A DNA stretch of 45,488 nucleotides from Dehalococcoidia bacterium (GCA_020432045.1 JAGQHB010000058.1:1-45488); one strand, 5' to 3'. Shown: positions 8,753 through 17,768, counted from the first letter of the stretch. The notes: generated from the sequence alone by a model not told the origin. Numbers and translations are program-made.

Positions 8753-8797
8753 CCTTCCAAGCAGGATACGCGGCGGTGATTCCCGTCGCCCGCTCCA
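8753..8797 (+). repeat. Imperfect direct repeat of the tRNA-Gly 3' half (attR-like)
   Basis: Aligned without gaps to 1-45, 40 of 45 bases match. The first 21 bases, from the anticodon loop onward, are identical. The differences are four adjacent bases in the T arm and one in the T-stem 3' strand. The sequence just upstream (GATGCTTC) cannot form the 5' half of the anticodon stem and no D arm exists, so this is not a tRNA gene. Identity beginning at the anticodon loop and running to CCA is the usual footprint of tRNA-directed site-specific recombination. Confidence 0.8.
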
Positions 8798-8840
8798 TAC
8801 ACCCATCCGGGCCAAGGCCTGCCGCATGGATGAGGTCTAA

Positions 8841-10091
8841 TTATTCAGTAGCCGAACCGGGGTCAGCGGTTGCGAAAGAACCGGCACCGAGGCCCAATCG
8901 ATTGAGAAGAGGGCCGAACGTGAGTCCCTGTCCGATTAGCGACAGCAACACGACGGAAAACACAAGGGTTACCAGGTTGATTCCGGCAACTGTACGTTCG
9001 GCCGGCGCCAGGCCAAGCACCAGCGCGATCGGGATGCTTCCGCGGAGGCCGCCCCAGTAGACGGCAGGCAGCCATCTTCGTGGGAATGTGCCTCGATCGA
9101 GCCGGAGTGCAGACGGCCAGAGTATGCCGGCGATGATGAGCAGGCGGCCGGCGAGCAAGGCGAAGGCTACCACTGCCACTGCCCCCAGCAACTTCCAATC
9201 GCGAAGTGACGAAAACTCGAACGCGAGACCAATCAGGACGAATACGGCGGAGTTCACGAGGAAGGCGATCACTTCCCAGAACTCGGTGAGGCGAGCCCGC
9301 GACTCTTTCGACATCGAGACGTGTACGCCGTAATTGCCGATGAGCAATGCGCTGACGACGACGGCAATCACGCCACTGCCGTGGAGGCTGTGTGCGAGTA
9401 CATAGGAGCCGTAACAGCAGACGATCGAGAGGGTCGTCTCGATCAGGTGATCGTTCACGGTGGTCATGAGCCGGTGAAGCAACAGACCCACGCCGACCCC
9501 AACTCCGACGCCGACACCCACCTCTGCCACCAGCTCCGCGGCAGTCTCGAAGATGTCGTGGCGTTCGTGTGCTCCGGGGAACGCCCATGTGAGCGCAAGC
9601 GAGAAGAGAAGGATGCCGACGACATCGTTGAAGATGGACTCTCCTTCGAGGATCGCGCGCAGGCCGCCGGAGATGCCGTGCTCCTTCATGGTCGCGAGCA
9701 CGCTGACGGGGTCTGTTGACGCGACGATCACGCCGGCGAGCATCGCGTGGCTCCAGGCCATACCAACAACGAGATGGAGCCCAAGGGCAACTGTCCCGGC
9801 GGCGACAAGGGTGCCGGGCACCGCGAGCAGCGCGATATGCTTCCAGTGTCGACCGAGCTGGAGCAGCTCGATATTGAGAGAGCCTTCGAAGAGGAGTGGA
9901 GGGAGAAAGGCGAGCAGGATCAGGTCCCGGCTCAGCGGGGGATGAAAGCCGTAAAGCGAACCGACGCCTACGCCAGCGACGGCCAAGGCCGTCGTGTACG
10001 GTATGCGGAGGTATTGGGCGGCGATCGCGACAATGGCACAGAGGAGCAGCAGTTCTGGCAGGATCTCCTGGAGTTCACTGACGTCGAGCAT
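8841..10091 (-). CDS. Na+/H+ antiporter, CPA1 family
   Basis: Inner-membrane cation/proton exchanger for pH and salt homeostasis. The roughly 416-residue protein has 11-13 hydrophobic segments and no large cytoplasmic tail. Family motifs include PPLLFEGSLNIELLQL, VIVASTDPVSVLATMKEHG and ILEGESIFNDVVGILLF; the Asp residues of the TDP and FND motifs are the expected ion-binding positions. YWGGLRGSIPIALVLGL is also typical. A Gly-Val repeat (eight GV-type residues near 200) lies in a loop or helix. ATG at 10091 is preferred because MLDVSELQEILPELLLLC is a normal N terminus and GGGAG lies just upstream; the 48 residues before it are Arg/Ser-rich and unlike the family. Confidence 0.92.
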   Translation of the reverse strand: MLDVSELQEILPELLLLCAIVAIAAQYLRIPYTTALAVAGVGVGSLYGFHPPLSRDLILLAFLPPLLFEGSLNIELLQLGRHWKHIALLAVPGTLVAAGTVALGLHLVVGMAWSHAMLAGVIVASTDPVSVLATMKEHGISGGLRAILEGESIFNDVVGILLFSLALTWAFPGAHERHDIFETAAELVAEVGVGVGVGVGVGLLLHRLMTTVNDHLIETTLSIVCCYGSYVLAHSLHGSGVIAVVVSALLIGNYGVHVSMSKESRARLTEFWEVIAFLVNSAVFVLIGLAFEFSSLRDWKLLGAVAVVAFALLAGRLLIIAGILWPSALRLDRGTFPRRWLPAVYWGGLRGSIPIALVLGLAPAERTVAGINLVTLVFSVVLLSLIGQGLTFGPLLNRLGLGAGSFATADPGSATE

Positions 10092-10327
10092 TGGGCTCCC
10101 GTGCTGGGCCGGTGGATCCGAACGGGCCGATGAGGTGAGTCTATTCGTGATTTCCGGACGGTGGGAACGAGAGGTCCGGAGCAACCTTGCCCGTCCGTAC
10201 GATTGGTCGCGGTGGAGCAACTGCCATCTCAGCATGAACCCCGGCCAGCCGTGTGCGAACGGGCGTCCTTGACTCGAGCCCAGCCGGCGGGTGAAGAATA
10301 TGCACTCGACTTGGAGGGGGCACCCAG

Positions 10328-10849
10328 ATGAATGGATCGGATATTCTGCGGACGGCGTTCGGCTTTGCGCACCAGGTACTGGAGAGCGTGATCAAGGACG
10401 TGGACGCGGAAACGCTCCACGCCACCATTCCAGGAGCGACGATCGGGAGCCCCGCTTCGACCTACGCACACGCGGTCTTCGACGAAGACATCTTCATCCA
10501 GCGTTCGGCGCAGGGTAAGGAGCCCGTGTACGTTTCGGGACAATGGGGAGACAGGGTGGGTGTCGCGATGCCCCCGACGCCGCTGCAGACTCCCGAGTGG
10601 GATGCTGCCGTGCGAATCGAGGACGTGGCCGCTTTCCGGGCCTATGCAAAGGCCGTCTACGCTGCGACGGACGCATACGTCGCGGGCCTCTCCGACACCG
10701 ACCTCGACCGGTTAGTGGATGCTGGCCAGATCGGCAAGATGCCGCTGGGCGAATACATCGTCCGGTTCGGCCTGTGGCACCTGACGAGCCACCAGGGCGA
10801 GATTTCAGCCGTACTGGGGGCGATGGGCAAGAAGGGGCTGCGCTTCTAG
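10328..10849 (+). CDS. DinB-like four-helix-bundle protein
   Basis: A 173-residue cytoplasmic protein of the DinB/YfiT-like metal-binding superfamily. His residues occur at the usual places: one in TYAHAVFDEDIFI in the first half and one in LWHLTSHQGEISAVLGAM near the C terminus. Members act as thiol-dependent S-transferases or hydrolases, but most are uncharacterised. ATG at 10328 follows GGAGGGGG (about 10313-10320) at proper spacing. It is transcribed alone, facing the aldolase gene, with a hairpin between them. Confidence 0.75.
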   Translation: MNGSDILRTAFGFAHQVLESVIKDVDAETLHATIPGATIGSPASTYAHAVFDEDIFIQRSAQGKEPVYVSGQWGDRVGVAMPPTPLQTPEWDAAVRIEDVAAFRAYAKAVYAATDAYVAGLSDTDLDRLVDAGQIGKMPLGEYIVRFGLWHLTSHQGEISAVLGAMGKKGLRF

Positions 10850-10892
10850 CGGGGGCAGGCAAGTCGCAAAACGCCGGGCTCCGAGCATGCAC

Positions 10893-10915
10893 GGGATCGT
10901 GGTCCCGGCGATCCC
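10893..10915. terminator. Hairpin between convergent genes
   Basis: GGGATCG (10893-10899) pairs with CGATCCC (10909-10915) around a nine-base loop. An overlapping alternative stem CGCCGGG/CCCGGCG is also possible. There is no U-tract. It sits between the DinB-like gene (+) and the aldolase stop (-), where a shared terminator is expected. Confidence 0.45.
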
Positions 10916-11749
10916 TCACACGGTTTCGATGGTGTCGGCGCCGGGAGCGCCCTGACCGGAGCGCCCGGATATCCGTTGAGCTGTAGCCCTGAGTTCGGCC
11001 ATGTGCTGCTGCATGGCGAGCTGCATGAACCGGGCGTCGATTGAGTGCATGACGAATCGCGCCCCCAGTTCGATTGCGGTGGCCGACGTTTCCGAGGTCT
11101 GCTGATGGATCATGACGGGCACACCAGCGGCCTCGGACTTCGCGATCACGCCCTTCAGGACATCGAGGTATCGCGGATTTGTGACTTCGTCCGGGATGCC
11201 AAGCGATGTCGTCATGTCGTTCGGACCGACGAAGATGCCGTCGATGGAACCGACTGCGAGGATCGAGTCGAGGCGTTCGTAGGCAGGCTCACTCTCGATA
11301 CCGATGATGATGATGGTCTCGGCGTGGCGGGCTTCGAGGTAGGCCCTGGACTTGTCGCTGGGAAGAACGCCTTCGACGACGGCGCGGCGCAAGTATTCTC
11401 CTTTAAGCGGGTGCCACTTTGCCGTGGCGACGCAGGCCTGCACCTCTTCTACGGTTTCACAATAGGGGACAAGCACGCCGGCGGCTCCGGCATCCAGGGC
11501 CATGGCCACCCATTCGGCCCTCGGCACGGGAACGCGGACGATGGGCGTGACGTCAATGTCGCGAAACATCGTGCAGAGCTCCTGGATCTCCTTGCGGTCG
11601 CGGGACCCGTGCTCCGAGTCGATAACAACGAAATCGAGCGTCGCACCGGCGAGGGCAGACCGGAATCGGGTGGTACCCATGGCGGAAATCATGCAGCCGA
11701 AAACGTGGCCGCCATCTGAGAGCGTCTTCTTGAGGGACTGGCCGTTCAT
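10916..11749 (-). CDS. HpcH/HpaI-type 2-oxo-acid aldolase
   Basis: Cytoplasmic class II (metal-dependent) aldolase that splits or forms 4-hydroxy-2-oxo acids, such as those from aromatic or sugar-acid catabolism. The 277-residue protein has the TIM-barrel markers DFVVIDSEHGSRD (base His), a Glu metal ligand in GIESEPAYERL and the Asp ligand in IFVGPNDMTTSLG. ATG at 11749 follows AAGGAGA (about 11754-11760). It stands alone between the DinB-like gene and the divergent MATE gene, so its pathway cannot be inferred from neighbours. Confidence 0.9.
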   Translation of the reverse strand: MNGQSLKKTLSDGGHVFGCMISAMGTTRFRSALAGATLDFVVIDSEHGSRDRKEIQELCTMFRDIDVTPIVRVPVPRAEWVAMALDAGAAGVLVPYCETVEEVQACVATAKWHPLKGEYLRRAVVEGVLPSDKSRAYLEARHAETIIIIGIESEPAYERLDSILAVGSIDGIFVGPNDMTTSLGIPDEVTNPRYLDVLKGVIAKSEAAGVPVMIHQQTSETSATAIELGARFVMHSIDARFMQLAMQQHMAELRATAQRISGRSGQGAPGADTIETV

Positions 11750-11908
11750 GGAGTCTCCTTATGCAGCAACCACCGCCCGGCACGCGGAATGGCCTGGGCT
11801 CGGAGTGAATGCTGCCCGCACTCTACCCGCGGCCAGGAGCCAAGGGCAGCCTGGTCTGCTTCCCCGTTTTGCTCCGTGCATCAAAGCTGGCGGCATGGAA
11901 CCCGGCTC

Positions 11909-13285
11909 GTGAGCGTTCGAGGCACTGAAACTGCGTCGTTGCGTAGCAGTCTCTGGAGGATGTCGTCTTTTCGCGACGGCGAAATTGCCAACCTGGCCGG
12001 TCCCGCGCTCTTCACGCTGGCGGCGCCGCCACTGGTCGCGTTGTTCGATGTGTTCATCGCCGGACGACTGGGCACGGGCCAGCAAGCAGGACTCGCTGTA
12101 GGCGTGGCCATGCTCGGATTCTTGCTTTTCAGCACGAACTTCCTCGAATACGGGACGACGGCCGTGGTGGCCCAGCGTCTCGGGGCCGGTGACGTACGCG
12201 GAGCGAAGCGTGCCGGAGCCGCGGCTGCCGTTGCCGCAGTCGCGATCGGCGTGGTCATGTCGATAGTAGTCTGGCTCGCCGCCGACTGGCTGATGAGTGC
12301 GGTGATGCGCGCTGAAGGTGCGACGGCGAGCGAAGGAGCAGAGTACCTCCGCCTGCGAATGACCAGCGCGGCACCATTTCTGCTGCTTCGGGCCGGGAAC
12401 GGGTGGTTCCGGGGTCGTGGTAACACGCTCCCGCCGTTAGCCGTATCGCTCGCGATGTCCGGGCTCAGCGTCATCGCTGCACCGGTCCTGGCGTTTGGAC
12501 TGGACGGCCTGGACGGTCTCGGGCTCCGCGGCATCGCGATTGCGGCAGCGGGCGCCGAGTTTCTTGGCGCCCTCGCTCTGTTCTCACTTTCCTGGCGGGA
12601 CGGACAGCGCCTGGTCAATTCGGAGACAGCGCCGTCAGCCCACGGATGGGGCAATGCCCTTGCGCTCAACAGAGACATCCTGCTGCGCACGCTTTGTGTC
12701 ACGGGCACGTTCACGCTCGCAGGAATAACCGCCTCCTCCGTGGATGGCTCGGGCGTGACTGCGGCGGCGTACGGCATCGTTTCGTCGCTCTGGCTTTTCA
12801 GCGCACTCGCGCTGGATTCATTAGCGATCGCGGCACAGTCGATGGTGGGAGCGGCAATTGGTTCAGGAGACCGCGCGGCGGCAAGAGCAATCGCAGCACG
12901 CATTTCGACGCTGGAGGTCCTGATCGGACTGGGTGCGGGGATCGCGCTCGCGGCACTTGCCGTTCCGCTCGTGGCCGTGCTCACGGAAGACCCGGACGTG
13001 CGGACTGCCGTACTCCCGGCGGCGCTGATCCTCGCTGGACTGATGCCGTTGAGCGCCCTTGCGTTCGGGCTCGACGGCGTGTTCCTCGGGGCGGGCGACG
13101 GGCGTTATCTAAGGGACTCGATGCTCGCCGCATCGGCCCCGGCGTGGCTTGCCCTGGGGTTGGTGCTCGTCATGGGTGGCACCCTCGCGCAGATCTGGAT
13201 CGTGATCGGCTTATTCGTGCTCCTGCGCGTGGGCTTTCTCACCCACCGTCTCACCGGCTCGGCATGGCTCATGAACCACTTGTGA
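11909..13285 (+). CDS. MATE-family efflux transporter
   Basis: Inner-membrane multidrug or metabolite exporter driven by a Na+ or H+ gradient, of the DinF-like MATE branch. About 458 residues with 12 hydrophobic segments in two six-helix halves. The N-terminal block DGEIANLAGPALFTLAAPPL and later LFDVFIAGRLGTGQQAGLAV fit family positions. NGWFRGRGNTLPPLAVSLAM and FGLDGVFLGAGDGRYL are typical of the two halves. The start is uncertain: GTG at 11909 gives a normal-length N terminus, while ATG at 11959 has GGAGG touching it, too close to work well. Substrate unknown. Confidence 0.88.
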   Translation: MSVRGTETASLRSSLWRMSSFRDGEIANLAGPALFTLAAPPLVALFDVFIAGRLGTGQQAGLAVGVAMLGFLLFSTNFLEYGTTAVVAQRLGAGDVRGAKRAGAAAAVAAVAIGVVMSIVVWLAADWLMSAVMRAEGATASEGAEYLRLRMTSAAPFLLLRAGNGWFRGRGNTLPPLAVSLAMSGLSVIAAPVLAFGLDGLDGLGLRGIAIAAAGAEFLGALALFSLSWRDGQRLVNSETAPSAHGWGNALALNRDILLRTLCVTGTFTLAGITASSVDGSGVTAAAYGIVSSLWLFSALALDSLAIAAQSMVGAAIGSGDRAAARAIAARISTLEVLIGLGAGIALAALAVPLVAVLTEDPDVRTAVLPAALILAGLMPLSALAFGLDGVFLGAGDGRYLRDSMLAASAPAWLALGLVLVMGGTLAQIWIVIGLFVLLRVGFLTHRLTGSAWLMNHL

Positions 13286-13412
13286 CGGTCTGGCGGATGA
13301 GCTGCTGGCGAAAGTCGTGGCAACGCTGCTACGTTGCATTACGGCAGGAGTAGAGGTTCGCCGGGGCCGCCTGCCCGAAGCACCAGGGAGCCCCAGGAGG
13401 CCAGGAACAGCC

Positions 13413-13514
13413 ATGCCGAAGGGTCAGGAAAAGCCAACCAAGACCAATAAGCCGAAGCTTACGCCGAAGCAGCGCCAGGCAAAGAAGACTGAAAAGAAGG
13501 CGGAGACGGCGTAG
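13413..13514 (+). CDS. Lys-rich microprotein, 33 residues
   Basis: A very small, highly basic protein starting MPKGQEKPTKTNKPKLTPK, with about a third lysine, no hydrophobic segment and many Gln/Thr. The ATG follows AGGAACAGCC, with AGGAGG a little further upstream. Similar short Lys-rich proteins occur as orphan genes in other bacteria and may bind RNA or ribosomes, but that is inference. It follows the MATE gene by 127 bp, with an inverted repeat (GCAACG...CGTTGC, 13320-13337) between, so it is probably transcribed separately. Confidence 0.55.
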   Translation: MPKGQEKPTKTNKPKLTPKQRQAKKTEKKAETA

Positions 13515-13710
13515 CGGCACCAGCAACGCTCCAGGAGTGACGCGTTCCCATCCTGTCCGCCGAAGAGACGGCGGGCCAGGGCAGCGCTTGGACGTTGCGG
13601 ATCTGCGCGAAGTTTCGCGGAGTGCTGTGCGTACAGGCCCGGCGTGCAGGATGATTACTTCGCGCCCAGCAGCGCCGCCGTACCTGCGCACATCGATCAT
13701 CCGGGACGGT

Positions 13711-13899
13711 CTACCACCAGCCGACCTTGTACGACCAGCCCTTCGTCTCTTTGCCTCGTGCACCGGCTTCCTTCAGCTTCACAAGGTGCTTTCGGCAGAG
13801 CTGGACGGTCAGACGCTCACGTTCTTCGCCACGCCATTTCAAGACGGCCACTTCTTCGAGCGGCGGGTCCATACACCAGAGGCAGCGGAGTCGTGGCAT
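13711..13899 (-). CDS. Small putative zinc-binding protein, 62 residues
   Basis: An ORF with C6-x2-C9 and C35-x2-H38, a spacing that fits a small treble-clef or knuckle zinc site. The rest is charged (LKWRGEERERL, HLVKLKEAGARGKETKG) with a Trp-rich end. ATG at 13899 follows GGAAG. No family is recognised. The regular Cys/His pattern and coherent composition argue for a real gene, but its size makes this uncertain. Confidence 0.5.
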   Translation of the reverse strand: MPRLRCLWCMDPPLEEVAVLKWRGEERERLTVQLCRKHLVKLKEAGARGKETKGWSYKVGWW

Positions 13900-14041
13900 G
13901 GTTCGCTTCCGGACGAGAGTGTCTCCGGTTCATCTGGGATGAACCCGGCATTGGCACCCTACCAGCCCAGGCGCACTGCCTCCACCGGCACGGGTCCGGT
14001 GCCCCTCTCGTGAAACGTCAGATAGCAACAACGCGTAGCCC

Positions 14042-14272
14042 CCGCATCCGGGCGAGATGATCCGGGACTCGCTCCTGCCGGTACTACCCCGGCTGGAGTA
14101 TGTGGCGCTGGCACGGTGTGGTCATTACCCGTGGCTGGAACGCTACGGACGGGCACCAGGCTTCAAGACACTTCGGGAGTGGCTGCGCGCCCATCCAACG
14201 GTCCGCGACTGGCGGTTCGGGCACGATTCGCCAAATGGGCGGCCGGATACGCTACGCTGGTTCCTACAGTAG
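14042..14272 (+). pseudogene. C-terminal fragment of an alpha/beta hydrolase
   Basis: The translation MIRDSLLPVLPRLEYVAL followed by CGHYPWLERYGRAPGFKTLR is the last strand, catalytic-His loop (GHYPWLER) and final helix of alpha/beta-hydrolase-fold enzymes. The upstream part with the nucleophile elbow and the acid residue is not present in any frame, and a TAG lies in frame just before 14042. A 3' relic; any ORF starting at ATG 14057 would give about 71 residues with no complete active site. Confidence 0.6.
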
Positions 14273-14314
14273 TTCGCTGTGCAACGATCTTGTGCAGCGG
14301 ATGGGAGGTATTTT

Positions 14315-15271
14315 ATGGCATCTATTACAACCTATGACCTGGCGACACTTACGCGCCTTCGGCCACAACTCACCAACGCCCGGGAGCGTCCTGTGCTGAC
14401 AGTGACGACGGCGCCGAGCGGTCTGGAGGGCGAGGGGTTCCCGGTGCGCCGGGCATTCGCGGGGATCGACCTTCGCCACCTCGACCCGTTCATCATGATG
14501 GACCAGATCGGCGAGGTGGAATGGGCAGTGGGCGAAGCCAAGGGCACACCGTGGCACCCGCACCGCGGCTTTGAAACGGTCACGTACCTGCTGGAGGGCG
14601 CGTTTCGTCACCAGGACTCTCATGGAGGTGGAGGGGTCATCGGTGAAGGTGATACGCAGTGGATGACAGCGGGCGCGGGAGTGCTTCATATCGAAGCACC
14701 AACGGACGTGCTCGTCCAAAAAGGCGGCGTTGTCCACGGACTACAGCTGTGGGTGAACCTGCCGAGCGAGAAAAAGTGGACAGAACCGCGGTACCAGGAC
14801 ATTGGTGGCGCACATCTCACGGTGATTGCATCGGCCGACGGAGGCGCCATCGTTCGTGTCATCGCCGGCGACCTGGACGGCCACGGCGGGCCGGGGATCA
14901 CGCACACGCCGATCTCGCTCGTGCACGCGACCGTGCAGCCCGGGTGCCGCGTCGACCTCCCGTGGCCAGTTGAGTACAACGCCCTGGCGTACGTGCTCGC
15001 CGGGCGAGGTACGATCGGTAGCGAACGGCGTCCTATCCAGATGGGCCAGGCCGCCGTCTTCGGGGCCGGCCAGTCCGTCTCGGCAACGGCCGACGTTGTG
15101 CAGGAAGGGCGAGCGCCCAGCCTTGAGATTATGTTCCTTGGCGGCGCCCCCATCCGTGAACCGATCGCGTGGGCCGGGCCGTTTGTGATGAACTCCGAGG
15201 ACGAGGTTCGCGAAGCGTTCCGGGACTATCGTTCCGGGAAGCTTGGCCAAATCCCGGTTTCTACTGTCTGA
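14315..15271 (+). CDS. Pirin family protein (bicupin)
   Basis: A 318-residue cytoplasmic bicupin. The metal site of the N-terminal cupin is intact: H81 and H83 in TPWHPHRGFETV, and H125 and E127 in GVLHIEAP. DPFIMMDQ and GGVIGEGDTQWMTAGAG are also typical. Characterised pirins act as quercetin 2,3-dioxygenases or as redox-sensing co-regulators; which applies here cannot be told. ATG at 14315 is chosen for GGGAGG seven bases upstream; an in-frame GTG-type extension to 14279 lacks a site. The first CaiB/BaiF fusion starts 76 bp downstream, so the two may be co-transcribed. Confidence 0.92.
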   Translation: MASITTYDLATLTRLRPQLTNARERPVLTVTTAPSGLEGEGFPVRRAFAGIDLRHLDPFIMMDQIGEVEWAVGEAKGTPWHPHRGFETVTYLLEGAFRHQDSHGGGGVIGEGDTQWMTAGAGVLHIEAPTDVLVQKGGVVHGLQLWVNLPSEKKWTEPRYQDIGGAHLTVIASADGGAIVRVIAGDLDGHGGPGITHTPISLVHATVQPGCRVDLPWPVEYNALAYVLAGRGTIGSERRPIQMGQAAVFGAGQSVSATADVVQEGRAPSLEIMFLGGAPIREPIAWAGPFVMNSEDEVREAFRDYRSGKLGQIPVSTV

Positions 15272-15347
15272 TACCGGGCGTGACTCCCGGCTGCCGCGGA
15301 TGCAGGATCCCCGTGTGGCGGCGCTGTCGCCCGGGAGGAGACCTGCG

Positions 15348-17768
15348 ATGACGGAACCTGGCGGGACTCGGGCACCGCTTGAACACCTCCGGGTGGTCGA
15401 CCTGACGACAGAGATGGGCGCGCTCACGGTACGCATGCTGACCGGATTCGGTGCCGCGGTGACGCGAATCGAACCACCGGGCGGCGACCCGCTGCGGTCC
15501 TGGCCACCGCTGACGCCGGGCGCGGATGGGAAGCCGGTGAGTCTCTACTGGCTGCAAATGATGGACGGCCGGACGATGGTGCCGTTGGACCTGGCATCGA
15601 TCCAGGGCCGCGAGCATTTCTTCGATCTGCTCGCGGACGCTGACGTGGTGGTGGAGTCGCAGCCTCGGGGCCGGCTCGCTGAGCTGGGGCTCGACTATGG
15701 TGACGTGGCAGCACGCTTCCCGCGGTTGATCTGGACATCCGTTTCGGCGTTCGGGCGAACCGGGCCGCTGGCCGGTTACAAAGGGACCGATCTCACGGGC
15801 TTGGCGAGCGGCGGACTGCTGAGCCTTTGCGGTGACCCGGACCGGGCACCGGTCCGACCGTCTGTGGAGCAGGGCTACGCGCAGGTTGGACTGCAGGCGC
15901 TCGCCGGAACGATGGCGGCGATTCATGCGCGAAATGCAACAGGACGCGGGCAGCTGGTCGACGTTTCGATGCAGGAGGCCGTCGCGACATGCCTGGGGAA
16001 TGCGCGGCTGTTCTACGAATTCGAGGGAGTGGTCAGCAAGAGAGCCGGGGGCGCGCGAGCCTATGGAGCACATGGTTCCCGCCTCGTGTACCCGTGCGCG
16101 GACGGCTTCGTCGCATTCGCGAGGACACCGGACGCGCTGCGCCCGCTCTGGGACTGGATGCACGAGTCCGGGATGGAGCCCGGCTTTGACCCAGAGGAAT
16201 GGGCGAAGCTGCCGCAGTCTGGCCCTGGGACACCGGGACCGGAAAAGGCACGCGAGCTGGAGGGCAGTGTCATCTCGTTCTTCGCAACGCGCGGGAAGAT
16301 GGCACTCTACGAAGAAGGACAGCAGCGCGGGATCATGATCTGTCCCGCCTCATCGCCAGCCGACCTGCTTGTGAACGCCCAGCTGCTGCACCGGGAGTGG
16401 TTCGAAGAACCGTTCCTGGAGCAGCTCGGACGGACGGTCCGCGTCCCGGGAGCACCGGCGCGATTCAGCGCTACGCCATGGAAGAAGACCGGCTCCCCGC
16501 GAAACCAGGAGGCGCCTCGCCGTCTGCCAGCTGGGGTGCCAGCTGCTGCCTCAACCACGACGGACTCACGGCAGATCCTTCGCGGACTGCGGGTCGCCGA
16601 TTTCTCGTGGGTTGGTGTGGGGCCACTTTCGACACAGGTACTGGCATGGCTTGGTGCGGAAGTGGTGCGGGTTGAGTCGGCGACGAGACTGGACGTCTTC
16701 CGGACCGGCGGGCCCCAGCGGGGAGAGTACCCCGACGCGAGTGCCTACTGGGCGAATTGCAACCGGGACAAGCTGGGGATGACGCTGAACCTGAAACATG
16801 CGCGAGCGCGTGAGATGGCACTGCGGCTGGCCGCCCGTTCCGACGTCCTGGTCGAAAGTTTCACGCCCGGCTTCATGGATTCGGTTGGGCTCTCGTACGA
16901 CGACATCCGGGCCGTCAATCCGGACATCGTGATGATGTCATGCTCGATGGAAGGGGCCGGAGGGCCACACGCGCTGTTTCGTGGATTCGGCCTCGTGTTG
17001 CAGGCGACGGTGGGGTTTACGCACTTTACGTCGTGGCCGGATCGGGCGCCGACGGGGACGGGGGTCGCGTACACGGACTGGGTGGCGACCCACATCGCGG
17101 CTGCGTCAATGCTCGCCGCACTGGAACACAAGCGGCTGACGGGAGAGGGCCAGTACATCGACCTTTCGCAACTCGAAGCGTGCAGCTGGGCACTTGACGC
17201 GGAGGTGCTTCGCTACACTTCAACGGGGGAACTGCGGTCTGCGCTGGGGAACCGGCATGAGTCGATGAGTCCGCATGGGGTTTACCCGGTCGCCGGTGAC
17301 GACCGATGGGTCGCCCTGGCTGTCGCCTGTGACGAGGAGTGGCAAGCGCTAACAGCACTGGTGGGCGACTCGGCACTGCTCGCGCCCACCCTATCCCACG
17401 TGGCCGGCCGCAAGGCGAGCGAGGACGCCGTCGACGCTTCGATCGCGGATTGGACGCGCGGACAGGACGAGTCCGCACTGGTCGAGCGGTTACAGGCGGC
17501 CGGAATTGCCGCGTACGGGGTGGCAGATATGGCGGACATCCAAGACGACAAGCAGATTCGAGCCCGCGGCCACTACTGGCCGACACGCCATCCAGTGATC
17601 GGCGACGTTGATTGGAACGGGCCGAGTTGGCACCTGTCTGAGACGCCACTCTACCCTTCGCGCCCAGCACCAACGCTGGGCCAACACAATGAACATGTGT
17701 ATCGCCAGCTACTCGGCTATGGCGACGACGAGGTCGCGGAACTGGTCGCTTCCGGCGTGATGGAGTAG
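15348..17768 (+). CDS. Tandem CaiB/BaiF (class III) CoA-transferase fusion 1
   Basis: An 806-residue protein of two complete CaiB/BaiF domains (about 10-380 and 408-800) joined by a short Pro/Ala-rich linker. Single-domain relatives (about 400 residues) move CoA between carboxylic acids and work as interlocked dimers, so one chain may mimic a dimer. Aligned to Oxalobacter formyl-CoA transferase by the constant 21-residue distance to the G-x-G-Q motif, the catalytic Asp169 position is D577 in the C-terminal domain but Y177 in the N-terminal domain. Only one half therefore looks catalytic. ATG at 15348 follows GGGAGGAG at good spacing. Substrates are unknown. A similar fusion lies at 19301. Confidence 0.92.
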   Translation: MTEPGGTRAPLEHLRVVDLTTEMGALTVRMLTGFGAAVTRIEPPGGDPLRSWPPLTPGADGKPVSLYWLQMMDGRTMVPLDLASIQGREHFFDLLADADVVVESQPRGRLAELGLDYGDVAARFPRLIWTSVSAFGRTGPLAGYKGTDLTGLASGGLLSLCGDPDRAPVRPSVEQGYAQVGLQALAGTMAAIHARNATGRGQLVDVSMQEAVATCLGNARLFYEFEGVVSKRAGGARAYGAHGSRLVYPCADGFVAFARTPDALRPLWDWMHESGMEPGFDPEEWAKLPQSGPGTPGPEKARELEGSVISFFATRGKMALYEEGQQRGIMICPASSPADLLVNAQLLHREWFEEPFLEQLGRTVRVPGAPARFSATPWKKTGSPRNQEAPRRLPAGVPAAASTTTDSRQILRGLRVADFSWVGVGPLSTQVLAWLGAEVVRVESATRLDVFRTGGPQRGEYPDASAYWANCNRDKLGMTLNLKHARAREMALRLAARSDVLVESFTPGFMDSVGLSYDDIRAVNPDIVMMSCSMEGAGGPHALFRGFGLVLQATVGFTHFTSWPDRAPTGTGVAYTDWVATHIAAASMLAALEHKRLTGEGQYIDLSQLEACSWALDAEVLRYTSTGELRSALGNRHESMSPHGVYPVAGDDRWVALAVACDEEWQALTALVGDSALLAPTLSHVAGRKASEDAVDASIADWTRGQDESALVERLQAAGIAAYGVADMADIQDDKQIRARGHYWPTRHPVIGDVDWNGPSWHLSETPLYPSRPAPTLGQHNEHVYRQLLGYGDDEVAELVASGVME

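Larger units (their letters stand above)
46..8797. mobile_element. Putative tRNA-Gly-anchored genomic island without a visible integrase
   Basis: The block lies between the tRNA-Gly 3' half (1-45) and an imperfect copy of that half (8753-8797, 40 of 45 bases identical). A tRNA-targeting integrase leaves exactly this arrangement: the tRNA stays whole on one side and the 3' end is duplicated on the other. The cargo is ldhA, a lactate permease, a PRC-barrel gene, a c-di-AMP riboswitch with a small ORF, hyuB and hyuA, plus relics of an AlbA-type gene and a response regulator. No integrase, excisionase or conjugation gene was found, so if this is an island it is old and no longer mobile. Confidence 0.45.

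Noticed and set aside
8753-8797. Second tRNA-Gly gene
   Set aside because: Only the 3' half exists, the 5' side cannot pair, and the T loop lacks TTC.
9480-9530. Gly-Val repeat in the antiporter gene as a possible DNA repeat array
   Set aside because: It is a short coding repeat (GV pairs) inside a membrane protein, with no spacer structure.
15951-15980. Asp in the GQ-x-x-D segment taken as the CoA-transferase catalytic residue
   Set aside because: In formyl-CoA transferase the catalytic Asp169 lies about 26 residues earlier. Using the later Asp would wrongly score all domains as active.
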